From: Nansenia antarctica | Taxonomy: Eukaryota > Chordata > Actinopteri > Argentiniformes > Microstomatidae | Direction: 5' to 3' | DNA length: 64,000 bases | NCBI GenBank assembly: GCA_963989245.1 | Contig: OZ022342.1 | Coordinates: 67,914,430 to 67,978,429 of the forward strand | In this document: piece by piece, positions 27,605 through 38,028 of the stretch | How positions within the stretch are numbered: position 1 is the first letter of the stretch | Layout of the letters: each line of letters starts with the position of its first letter | Translations under genes and position numbers: made by a program | The notes under the pieces: model-generated | What the model saw: the letters and a program-made list of their open reading frames with translations, nothing else | Database searches by the model: none | Told to the model about the DNA's origin: nothing

Positions 27605-29088
27605 CAGTGGTGTAGTCTAGTTTTTTCTAGTGGGTATACTGTGATTTTGCCCTCCCAGTCAGAGTGACACCTGTCCCGTAGCGACACCCCATAAGCACCA
27701 CCACACTCACTTATGCATACAGTATGCATCTACACCGGTGTTTGCTGCCTTGGGGGGGGGGGCATGGACTGTACTTGTACATCAAGCTGCCTCACGCTAC
27801 AGAAACAGGAGATAGGCTCCTGCCCCCTAAGGGCCGTTAGGCTCGAGAACCATCGGTTCTCAAGGCTACTTATGTGGTCTTGACTACATGTCCACTTTCT
27901 CACCTGGTTCTTGCTGTCTCTCTGGTGTGCCGACACCATCCTGCTCTCTCTCCTTCTCTCCCTCTCTATCCTCCTCTCTCCCTCTTTTGCTGTCAACCAA
28001 AAGGCAAATATAACAACCAGAGTATTTATAATTTAATAAGAGGTATACATTGAATTCATATCAAATCATAACATCATTCTAATTGAATATTGGGTTGCTG
28101 TGGGCAATGCAGTCAGATACTGTCTTTACTTACTCTCTCACCTGTAAGAAAATCGTATGTCCAACTACAAAAAACTGACATTTCCAATGAGTGAGGGTTT
28201 GTTCCAATGCTTCAATCCACTGTCCATGTACTGTAAATATACCATTATGGTATTACCATAAAGCCCAATTCTAGCAGAATAAGAAAGATTGTATATCTAC
28301 TTTAAGTAAAATAATAAAGTGCCTCCAGTTAGCTCTTTAGCTGGCATGTGTGCAGCAGACTAGCTCATCTAATCACCTCTGAGCTAGCTAGCTTGCTAGT
28401 TCTTTGACACTATTATTCACACCATGAAACTATAATCAGACACTTTCTAATCACAATAATAACGACTAATTTGAACCAACTTTCTCTGTCAGAACACAGT
28501 AATTATATTTGCTAACGTTTCAACTTGCTTACTTTCTTCTACAGAGCTTTCACCCTGCAAAAACTTTCTCGCGTCGCACGCGCACACAAAACAAAACCAA
28601 AAGCATTCTCCAGCGGCACGAAGCTGTGTGTGGAGGTCTGGCCCGCCCGCGAATTTGCGAAACCTAGGATGGTAAGGGGAGGCAGGGCAATACCGCTACC
28701 TGATTGGTTGGCGAAGCACTCCCTGATTGCCCCCTCATTGGCTGGCGAGACTGCCCTGCCTCCCCCTACCATCCTAGGTTTCGCAAATTCGCGGCCCGCC
28801 CACCCCAAGGCTCTGTAGGGGAAATACTGAGACTAGCATTCTGAACGACTGGTTATGAGATAACAAACATGTCAGAAAGTTCGAAGTAAGTGCTTCGTAA
28901 CACAGACGGGGTGAATTTTATGAATAAAAGTGTGAAAGTTCTGTCACAAAACGCCGTTACGTATCCTCGCGCATTTTTTAGTGGGTATACGCAAATCCTT
29001 GTCCTTTCCTAGTGGGTATACGCAAATCCTTGTCCTTTTCTAGTGGGTATACGGCGTAGTCCTGCGTATCACGTAGACTACACCACTG
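27605..29088. mobile_element. Non-autonomous hAT-type transposon with 8-bp target duplication
   Basis: The ends are CAGTGGTGTAGTCTA (27605) and TAGACTACACCACTG (to 29088). The immediate flanks are identical 8-mers, TACTGTGG, at 27597-27604 and 29089-29096. CAG...CTG ends plus an 8-bp duplication define the hAT superfamily. The interior (1,484 bp in all) has no transposase frame. It includes a 39/40 matching inverted repeat (28650-28689 with 28752-28791) and, near the right end, a 31-bp direct repeat starting tagtgggtatac at 28979, 29010 and, partially, 29041. The same tagtgggtatac occurs once near the left end at 27628. Identical flanks suggest a fairly young insertion. Confidence 0.88.
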
Positions 29089-29834
29089 TACTGTGGTATC
29101 CATCCACCGGCCACTCCACACTTTGTCAGAGTCAGACACACACAGCCAGCAAAGCCAGCCCAATGTTTGCAATGGGTCAAGTGGGAGTGTGTATAAAGAG
29201 AGTTTGTGTCCATCCACAGGCCACTTGACACCTCGCTCTACACCCCCGAGAGGTCAAACTCACAGCCAGCAAGGCCAGCAGTGAAGCATTAGTCTCACCA
29301 AGGGAGCTCTAAACCGGGCCAGCTACAGAACCTACAGCACCGTATTTCAGCACTAATTGATGTGACCTGTCAGGCCCTCGTCATCCCCTGAAAGTGGCTC
29401 CTTTATTTTTCTGGATGAGGAGGGTCTCTAAATCACAGGCCCGTAGCTAATCTGATGTCTCTGGAGTGTTTGTTTATGTCGGTTGTGGTCGGTACAGCTG
29501 GTTTTTCGCAGAGTGGGACACATGGGCCAATTACTGCAGTCCCTCAACAACGTTCACTTAGCTGAGAGTTTTTGCATAAAGGGAGGACACTGAGTGGAAC
29601 TTTCATTGTTGTCATGGTCCCTAATGACAGGAAACCATCTTGACTAGACGCTGATCACATAAATCTGTGTGGCGTTTATGAGAAAAGAAAAAAAGAAAGA
29701 ACGAAAAAAGAAAAGAAAAAAAAACACACGCTGTGGTTTGGTGAGATGCAGGCTGCCGGAGGAAACTTAAAAGAAAGATCTTTTTAACTACAGTATTTAC
29801 ATTTTTAACCATGTACATTTTTAACCATTTATAT

Positions 29835-30128
29835 TTGAACCAATTAAGACACTTTTATCCAAAACGACTTATAAATTAGCGATTACAGGGACAGTCTCTC
29901 TGGAGTAACTTAGGGCTAAGTGCCTTATCTTGTCTTATTGATGGTCGTACCCAAGATTATTAGTTCCATGTCGCACAGTGTGGCTTGCAATTAACTCAAA
30001 AATCTCATAGTGTGTAGGAGGCTTTACTCAAGGGCACACTAGTAGTGGTGTTCCCAGGCGGGATTTGAACTCATGACCTTCTGAACACCAGTCCAACTCC
30101 CTAAGAGACCAGCGCACACTCGCTCCGT
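29835..30128 (-). mobile_element. SINE-like repeat related to 61985-62215
   Basis: Shares 'ttatccaaaacgacttataa', 'acttagggctaagtgcctta', 'caagggcacactagt' and 'tttgaactcatgacct' with 61985-62215. The minus strand reads ggttcaaatccc-like (B box), so a tRNA-derived origin is likely. The copy carries an extra 60-70 bases in the middle. Confidence 0.65.
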
Positions 30129-30613
30129 TTTTACGATGATTTTATGATTTTATTGGAGCAAACGTCAGCAGCAAGCTTCAGGGTTTCAGCTGCCTTCTTC
30201 GGGGTTTCAATCAATTATGAGAATACACATTTATTTGTATTTGTATCTTGGTTCTGATACTGTAGCTTATTTAGGATCAGATTATGTAATAACACAGACC
30301 AAGTCCGCTCCACAATATGACTTGGTTCAGTACAATAAACGACAGTAATGAACAGTTCTGAAAGCACCTTTGCTTCTTTACTTCTAAACTACTGTTACTA
30401 AAAGACTGTGCTAAAATGTCTGTGAAATGTGTATTGAGTAACAGGTCCAGTTTGGTACCCCCTCCTTGCCACTTCACTATCATTGCGCAAGCAGCCCAGA
30501 TCCCTTACAGTGGAAATCCCCGCAGGCAGCTCTTGAACTCGAACCAAAGGGTGGAATCGTGTGTGTGTGTATGTGTGTGCGTGAGTGAGTGTGTGAGTGC
30601 GTGCGTGTGTGTG

Positions 30614-30661
30614 TCCTGGCTCCTGTCCTGATCCAGGGAGGCACTCTTCACCTCTGCCTTA

Positions 30662-30722
<61 letters not shown>

Positions 30723-30772
30723 CCTGGCTCCTGCCATGATCCAGGGAGGCGCTCTTCCCCTCTGCCTCAGCA
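30614..30772. repeat. Duplicated 53-bp unit around a TG microsatellite
   Basis: tcctggctcctgtcctgatcc ... ccttagcag (30614-30666) recurs at 30721-30772 with few changes, separated by about 27 TG units. Confidence 0.8.
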
Positions 30773-32114
30773 GGGTGGAGGGGCTGAGAAACACTGGGCA
30801 GCCCCACTGTCTGATAGTGCTGGGCGGAAACCAATAGCATTAAAACAATAGTGTTATCAGGCGGCGGAGATCCTGTCTGACATTAACCCCTACCACCCCA
30901 ACACTGCTCAGCTACAATAGGCAGGGCTGACACAGCATGCAGAGAGCATGTCACTGCAGTTAACTGCACGTTAAACAACAACAGCTTCCACAATAAGACC
31001 TGAATACAGTACAAAGTCAAAGAGAACAAAAAGGACAGATATTTGTAGAAATCAATGAATTAATATTCCAATTGTTATATAAGCTGTTGTATTTGCTGTT
31101 GTATTTAAAACAATTAAATAATAACAATAGAAAAATACAATTATACAAAATGATAGTCTAAGCTTGTAGCCTACTGCGCCTGAATAACAATTCAGCATAG
31201 GAGGACTGTTTGTAAGTATACAAAGCTTATAAATATATTAGCTGTAACACCATACACAGTACAAGATGAGTTTTTCAAAATAAGGTGATTGAAGATTCTC
31301 ACAAAATATCATTGATAAAGGCACATTAGTTATGGTTTAACAATGGGACTCACATTTTGGTAAAGTATGTGAAGACTCTGCCCAAACAAACATACAGTAT
31401 ATGCCTGAATCTGGAGAGTTAGGTCAAGGTAGTAGTACAGAAAGTGGATCAGGCCCCAGTCAACCACAGACCTGAGACCCCCTGTGTTTTCATTCCATTA
31501 TTTATTTATTTTGTGTTTTTATAGGTGGAAACCTCAGATGTGGGTCGAATTGGATTTTAAATCCTTCAGGTGTTAGTTTGACCCTACCTGGATTGCCAGA
31601 TCGGCAGGTTTCGTGACCTGATGGTAACCAGATAAACCACTGTAAAGCTACCGACGGCGTGGGTGGGATATGAACTTGAGAAGGGAGTTTAACCCCTTTA
31701 TTCCATTACTCCCCCCCCACTCACTCCACACTCTACAGCGACCCCTGCTGTTGAGATGAGCGCAACTGCAGGTTTGAGTGAACTGCCACCACTGTAAAAG
31801 ACATGATGATGCCGCCAAACAATTTTGCTTCCTCGCTCACACAAGTCTCGGTCTTGCGATGGCCGCCTCCAGAGGCATGTAACGGTCCCTCAGATCCTGG
31901 TGCCCTGGAGTCGCATGTCGGCAGCAAAAAAAAAAAAATCGGATTTGGGTCACATTTCACTGCCGTGTGAACGAAGCCTAATTCCCCATTGGCCATGAAA
32001 AGCAGAAAATACACATTTTGACAGTTGATGAACTTCCATGTTAGCCATTATAAGCAGATATCTTTGGACATAATCGTATGATACAGTTCCTTGTTTGCCT
32101 ATTTACATCATATA

Positions 32115-32340
32115 CAGTGGGGGAAATAAGTATTGAGCACATCAACATTTTGTCCAGTAAATGTTTTTCCAATGAGCCTATTCAAGTGAAATTTGCACCA
32201 GACGTTGGTATTAACTTAAACAATCCAGAAAAAAAATCTAAGAATTAAAGTCCATATCATATGTAAATAAAATTATGTGGAATAAAGTGGAATGAAACAG
32301 GAAAAAAGTATTAGGTAAATTATGTAAATAGCTTTTAAGG
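32115..32340. mobile_element. Single end of a Tc1-like transposon
   Basis: tacagtgggggaaataagtattgagcac followed by 'cattttgtccagtaaatg' is the terminal sequence of a second Tc1-like family, distinct in its interior from the element at 3553. No opposite end was found nearby, so this is a solo, decayed end. Confidence 0.6.
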
Positions 32341-32828
32341 GGGGATGCAAAATGAATTATAGCCACATTTTAATAACTATTTTAACATGAGTTACACCAT
32401 TAAATGTATGTTTTCTCAGCCTCAAAATAATAAAAGGAGTGTTTTTAAAGGAATGAATATCTTATATGATATAGCAGAGGAGTGTTGTTTGTAAGCCTGG
32501 GCTACACAATCATCTGACATCACAATAGGAAGAGGAAGATTCCAAGTGACAAACAAAGACACAGAATTCCATGTGTGGAGTTCTAATTCCACTCAGAACC
32601 TTGGAACCCCGTGTTAGAGCTGAAACTGTTCATTAGCTGGTCAGCCAGACACAGAGAGAGACAGACAGAGAGAGAGATAGAGAGAGAACAGGTCATACAG
32701 AAAGAGAGATTACCCAGAGAAAGAGAAAGGGAGAGAGACAGAGAAAGGCTACCCAGAGAAAAAGAGAGAGACAGAAAGACTAAATACCCAAGGAAAGATA
32801 AATAGAGAGAAATAAAGAGAGTTCAGAG

Positions 32829-33682
32829 ATGATCCGTGAGAGGTTGTCTGGCTCTCCCTCCTGGTCCCAGGCGGGTATGGAGATGCTTCCCCAGGCGTGG
32901 GGGGGTCTCGCCGCCCAGGGGGTCCGGAGTGAGGCCTCCTCCTGGTCCCAGGTGGGTCTGGAGATGCCCCCCCAGGCGTGGGGGGGTGTGGCCGCCCAGG
33001 GGGTCTGGAGTGAGGCCTCCTCCTGGCTGGTCCAGGACTGGTCCTGTCTGCTCTGGGTCCTGGTCGGGTTCTGCCTGGTCGGGTTCTGCCTGGTCCGCTT
33101 CATAACCAACAGCAGCCGTAGAGGGGATGAACACAAGCAGGTAACTGATGGAGGAGAGGAGAGGAGGGAGGAGAGGAGGAGGGAGAGAGAGACAGAGGAG
33201 GGAGGGAGGAGGGAGAGAGGGAGGGAGGGAGGGAGAGAGAGAGAGGGAGATAGATAGGGAGAGAGAGAGAGAGGAGGGAGGGATGGAGAGAGAGAGGGGA
33301 GGGAGGGATGGAGAGAGAGAGGAGGTAGGGATGGAGAGAGAGAAGGAGGGAGAGAGAGAGAGAGAGGTAAGACCCAGCAGTAACAATTCAGTGACGACAT
33401 TCAGAATGAAAACCCCCAGACGTCCAATTGACCTCTGACCCCCCCCCTCGCCCCCCCCCCTCTCCCCCCCTCCCCCAGCGTCGCCGCTCCCCCATGCCCT
33501 CCATGGTCCGCCAGGGTCTGGAGGTGCAAGCAGAGATCCTCAGCAGGCTCATCTCCATGGAGACCAGGCTGGCGGCTGTAGAGGACTTTGTGTCCGGCCC
33601 GGCGAGGCGCGGTCGCTATGGCAACGACCACAGCAGCTCCTCCGATGATGGATCCGATTACCACTCTGTGACGTCTCTGTGA
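32829..33682 (+). CDS. Unrecognised small single-pass membrane protein, two exons
   Basis: Two exons join in phase 0: 32829-33140 (donor gtaact) and 33479-33682 (acceptor cccccag, stop TGA), 171 residues. I do not recognise the family. Residues about 11-64 are two copies of a 27-residue repeat (SWSQxGxEMxPQAWGG and AAQGVxSEAS), encoded by an 81-bp DNA repeat. A hydrophobic segment follows (LLWVLVGFCLVGFCLV, about 80-95), then a basic stop. Exon 2 gives a predicted amphipathic helix (LEVQAEILSRLISMETRLAA) and an acidic serine-rich tail ending VTSL, which fits a class I PDZ ligand. An in-frame stop lies upstream (32799), so this ATG is the first available unless there is an upstream exon. AATAAA follows at 33749. 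It lies inside the ift74 duplicate. Coding status is inferred from splice phases and the poly(A) signal. Confidence 0.6.
33145..33366. repeat. GA/GGA-rich simple repeat filling the intron
   Basis: Nearly pure purine tract (gagagagggagggagg) that makes up most of the intron of the small gene. A related GAGA-rich stretch at 32650-32800 precedes its first exon. Confidence 0.9.
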
Positions 33683-33748
33683 CATCACCGGTGACATCAT
33701 GGTGTCTTCCCCAACCACCATTTCCCCTTTAGTTCCTTATGTTGAGTT

Positions 33749-33754
33749 AATAAA
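33749..33754 (+). terminator. Polyadenylation signal of the small membrane-protein gene
   Basis: AATAAA 67 bases after the stop codon at 33680-33682, on the coding strand. Confidence 0.6.
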
Positions 33755-33851
33755 AACCAAGTTACTTTTACATTTAAACCTTGGTTGTGTTGTGTCCTTT
33801 ATGTTGCTTTGTTCCTTTGAGCCGGGGTTGTAACAAATGAAAGGATGTACA

Positions 33852-33880
33852 TGCACGCACGCACGCACGCACGCACGCAC
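33852..33880. repeat. GCAC tetranucleotide repeat
   Basis: Seven units of GCAC/CGCA between the small gene and the second part of the ift74 duplicate. Confidence 0.9.
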
Positions 33881-34171
33881 TTACGCACACTGCAAGTATA
33901 GTATCTAGATGTATGATATATAATATATATGATAACATGATAACGGAGGGCATCTATGGGGATCTTATTGTAGTAAGAAGAAAGTATACACTCTTTCATG
34001 ACAACGTTTTTCTGTCTGAGATGCTGCCACTTTTTCTCAAAATTTGTCAGCTGAAAACAAACAAACAAACATGGTTATAATTCGGAACTGACAGTTACAT
34101 TTGTTGCAATGGATTTTTAACAAGGATATTCATTTCAAACTTTGCATGATGTTCCAAAAATGAAGAATTAC

Positions 34172-34371
34172 TACAGTGAATCGGGTAATCTGGGACATTG
34201 GGTAATGTGGAACACCTAAACTCCCATGAAGTGATGTGATTTCAGTCACAAGACATCCATGCTAAACCAGATAGTAGAAGTCCTGTTGACTAGATTTTGT
34301 TAGAACAGGAAATAAACACAGGTGTCCCACATTACCCAATGTCGCAGATTACCAGAATCCACCCTACTGTA
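34172..34371. mobile_element. 200-bp MITE with TACAGT ends
   Basis: tacagtgaatcgggtaatctgggacattgggtaatgtgg on the left pairs with ccacattacccaatgtcgcagattaccagaatccaccctactgta on the right, with some mismatches. TA-bounded ends suggest the Tc1/mariner group. No ORF. Confidence 0.75.
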
Positions 34372-34878
34372 GGTATGCACACTTCAGCACATTTCCTGTA
34401 CAGTTCTGAAATGACTTACTTGGCCTACTAATTGCCCCTTATCAGTTCCGCATCACCCAACTTGGTCTAGTTGTTTCAACCACCATCTCAGTCGCACAGT
34501 TTTATTCTCTGCAACACCATCCAATCACTCCACCTTACTCTGTAAGTATGCTTGATGGTTATATCATAAAATATAGCTTTATTTATTAAATTATTGCATT
34601 TTATTATTTTGGCACATTAGTGCCATTCAATGGGATATATTCTTCCACTCTTTAATTTCTTTTGCAAGTTCTACTGTACAGTATGGACCTGGGGTTTTTA
34701 ACCATTGTTCAGTTAAGTTGAGTTATTTGCATGTTTTCAAACGTTAAGAAAAATACTTCTAAAGATTAATCAATGAAATATCTCCCAGAACCTCAGGCCA
34801 AAATACTATAGTCAGGGGGTTTTAGACAAAAACAGGTTTAGAGCAAGCTCACAGAAAAACACAGATTTATAACAGTAC

Positions 34879-34964
34879 TACATTCGTTCACGACACATCA
34901 CTAATGACATATTAAATATGATTTGTTTTAATACGTCATTAGTGATGTGTCATGAACGAATGTA
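34879..34964. repeat. 86-bp near-perfect palindrome
   Basis: Arms of about 38 bases (tacattcgttcacgacacat and onward, paired with atgtgtcatgaacgaatgta) around an AT-rich loop. It is about 350 bp upstream of the Ig-receptor gene. It could be a small MITE or a hairpin. Confidence 0.85.
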
Positions 34965-35315
34965 ATTACTGGTAATTACCATGGTTATTACCATCCTATT
35001 ACCCACTTATTCCGAGCTGTAATGTAAAGTGCTACTGATATGTTATAATAAGTATTGGTAAACTCTGTGTACATACCTCAGACCTGGGTCAGACCTGGGT
35101 CAAATAGTATTTGAAATCCTTTGGCCGTTTCTTTGAGCCTGCCTGGAGTGCCACATGGGCAAGGTTTTGGAAGTATTCCATTGGTTCAATTGCACCAGGC
35201 AAACAAAGCAAGTATATTAAAATACTACTTAACCCAAGGTCTGGCATAACTGTACAATTGTGCATTCGGTGATTGATTACCATGATGTTTCTAGGACTGC
35301 AGTGTGGGACATGCA

Positions 35316-35656
35316 ATGGCCATGAGAATGGGAGGAACTATGTTTGTAGCTTTCCTCTTGTCTGTGACAGGTACGGTTTCATTCTAGCCCTTCATGCTTC
35401 AATTAAGTATTCTTATTGTTAATCAAGCAGCAGATATCTCCAAAAGGCCTTGGAACAGTTAAAGATAAATTGCATCAGAATATTCTTCCCTTGTGATCAG
35501 TGACACCATCTTTTAATCATCTCCGTAGCAGTCTTTCACTGAGAAATGTTCATTTGCAGTTTATAATGCCACTGAGTACAGCACCTACAGAAACAAGTCT
35601 GGACAAACAGTACCGTTTTTTAATGTATGTGCTGATTTGTATGCTAAAGTCCTTGA

Positions 35657-35707
<51 letters not shown>

Positions 35708-37211
35708 TGTGTGTGTGTGTGTGTTTGATTGTATGTTTGTTTGTTTCTGTTTCAGGAGTACTGGGTGGCTGGAGTGTGGCTTACTCCAAACAGAGTATAT
35801 GTGCCCTGAGGGGGTCATCAGTGGTAATATTCTGCACTTACACACCCCCCAGTAACATAAACCCCAGAGATTCATTCTGGTTAACTAAGAAGAAGACGGT
35901 AAACTACAAGGATCGTATGGAATACTCTAAGAATAAAGAGGATGTACACACCCTAAGAATGAAAAAACTGAGAAGGAGTGACTCAGCTGAATACAAATTC
36001 GGATTTAGAATAAAAGAAAGGACATATACTGGCACTCCTGGGGTGTTTTTGACTGTCACAGGTAATACTGGACACATCATTTGTTGAGTCTTATAACTGT
36101 GGTAAATTGTGAGTTGGTGTACTGATTAAGTTGTTCCACATCAGTGCCATTGCCATATTATCTGACAATCACTGGAGTAAAAACATAAAAAACTAAAAAA
36201 TACTTATTTTTCTTCTTATCGTCAGATGTCCTGTTGAAGATGGACCCTACGTCTGTGTCAGAGGGGGAGAGTGTCACACTGAAATGTAGAACTGAGTGTC
36301 CTCTGGGTCCCAACACAACCTTCATTTGGTATAAGAACAGAAAACCTATACCAGACCACAGCCCCTACTCGAGATCCACACTCAAACGGTCTGCCAACAG
36401 ATACACCATCACTAACATCAGTTCTGAGGATAGTGGAGAGTACCACTGTAAAGCTGAGAACAGGGTCGGAAGTCTCAACTCTTCTTCTGTGATTGTGGAT
36501 GTCCACTATGGTCCAAAGAACACCTCCATGTCAGTCAGTCCCTTTGGTGAAATAGTGGAGGGCAGTTCAGTGTCTCTGACCTGCAGCAGTAATGCCAACC
36601 CACCAGCGGACAACTACACTTGGTACAAGAACAATACAGCTTTGTTAAAGGGATCAGAACAAAGTTATAACATCACTAGCATTGGTTTGGAGGACAGTGG
36701 ATATTACTATTGCGAGGCACGGAATGAGATTGGAGCAACAAACTCCTCTGTTCAATTAATCCGAGTACCAGAGAATCACACTAAGTATGCACTGATAGGA
36801 ATCACTGTCGTTTCCCTGGTTCTCATACCTCTCTGTGTCTATCTGTGGTTCAGGAGGATGAAGACCTCCAAATCCAATTCTGACCCCAGGGACACAGCAG
36901 ATAATGGACATGGAGACTCTAGTCCAGTGTATGACACCATGTCAGGCATAGGCTTGGCCCTTAGTGCAGCACAGAGAGCAAACACAGACGATCAGGATGA
37001 CGTTAACTACGCAAGCGTCCGCTTCGTTCCCTTCAGAAACCAGGAAGAGCCTCTCTACATCAATCTCCGTCAGGCTCAACCACAGAAACCACACGATGAT
37101 GTAAACTCTGCTGGAGTGAGATTCCAGCGACCCAGTGCTGCCTCCCAACCCACCGCTCAGACACCTGAGGCTGGTGTGACCTACAGCACAGTCAACCAAC
37201 CCAGAGCCTGA
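35316..37211 (+). CDS. Siglec/CD22-like immunoglobulin receptor with ITIM motifs
   Basis: Type I membrane protein, probably an inhibitory leukocyte receptor. Exons 35316-35370 (signal peptide, MAMRMGGTMFVAFLLSVTG), 35756-36061 (V-like Ig domain) and 36226-37211 join in phase 1 to 448 residues. Exon 3 alone encodes two C2-type Ig domains (CRTECPL...SGEYHCKAE and LTCSSNANP...SGYYYCEAR), the membrane segment (ALIGITVVSLVLIPLCVYLW), a basic stop and the whole tail. The tail has VYDTM (YxxM), VNYASV and VTYSTV (both fit the ITIM pattern), LYINL, and a repeat DDVNSAGVRF of DDVNYASVRF in which tyrosine is serine. The V domain keeps one B-strand cysteine but the F-strand position reads EYKFGF. Fish CD22-like genes usually have one exon per domain (recalled), so the fused third exon is odd. 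I give no symbol because the family is large and lineage-specific. Confidence 0.85.
35657..35725. repeat. TG microsatellite before Ig-receptor exon 2
   Basis: TG repeat with one ACG interruption, ending about 30 bases before the exon 2 acceptor. Confidence 0.9.
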
Positions 37212-37249
37212 ACACAGCAGCACACTCTCAATGTCCTCAGGATTTGTTA

Positions 37250-37405
37250 AGACATTTCTGCTTTATTGGGATAGAGACTGACAGGAAGGATGGGTGAGAG
37301 AGGGGGGATGACATGCAGGATAAGTCGATGGCAGGAATCAAACCAAGGACCCTTCGATTATGTGGCATGCGCCTTTGTGAGCTACACCACCCGAGCACCC
37401 CAACA
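37250..37405 (-). mobile_element. tRNA-derived SINE
   Basis: On the minus strand it begins with a tRNA-like head (gctcgggtggtgtagctcac) and has ggtttgattcc as B box. It lies between the Ig-receptor stop codon and the ift74 3' end. Confidence 0.6.
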
Positions 37406-38028
37406 CGTCTCTTTAATAGTGGATGGGAGCCAATTCTACATCATGGCTTAAGACTAGGTTAAAGCGAAACATGTTGCTTTGTATGTTTTTTTAAAATATA
37501 TAAATTAAATGCTCAATGCTTTAGGCAGGTGAAACAATGTGTGAACCACTGCCCAAAATACAGTAACAACTGTTTCTCTGTACTGGACTGTAAGATGGTA
37601 TGTTCTAGTTTTGCTTGTTGACATAGTGAAGCGTGAAAAATTACAATCTTGTTTGTAAAGTCTTTTAATCAATAACTTTACTTCAAGATAAGAGCACATT
37701 TCTACATACCATACATGTTGTTATAGTATTTACAGTAATGGCATTACAACAATATAAAACTGCAGAACAATAGTTTACATATTATACATACAAAGCTTAT
37801 AAATATTATGGCTATAACTAAATACAGGGTGATTCAAGAATCTCACAATATATCACAGGTAAAAAGCCCATTACTTATTGGACTGATATTTGGTATGGTA
37901 TATGAAGTGTCTACCCACACATATAGTATGTGTGCATTTGGAATGTTGAGTCAGTGTAGAAGATGTACAGGAAGTGAGAGCATTGAGATGTGGCAACATG
38001 GCCACCTCCAGAGGCAGGAAGCTGCCCC

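Larger units (their letters stand above)
31200..34130 (-). pseudogene. Broken duplicate of the ift74 3' end, split by a 2-kb insertion
   Basis: 31200-31445 aligns with the ift74 3' UTR at about 37785-37970 (shared tacaaagcttataaatat and ggtgatt-aagaatctcaca). 31855-31912 matches the last coding exon, encoding LQGTR then a stop on the minus strand. 33946-33975 matches the next part of that exon (YNKIPIDAL), joined with the intron lost to 33992-34058, which matches exon 18 (LTNFEKKWQHL, VVMKEC). Homology continues into the intron to about 34130. The exon 19 match is cut at 31912/33946, so about 2 kb was inserted; a second insertion of about 400 bp lies at 31446-31854. It cannot make an IFT74 C terminus. 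Confidence 0.85.

Noticed and set aside
28525..28818. Overlapping open frames on both strands with similar sequences
   Set aside because: They are an artefact of the GC-rich palindrome inside the hAT element, which reads alike on both strands.
32780..33400. Minus-strand Leu/Ser/Pro-rich frames of about 200 codons
   Set aside because: Produced by the GA/GGA repeat and the antisense of the small membrane-protein exon; no independent support.
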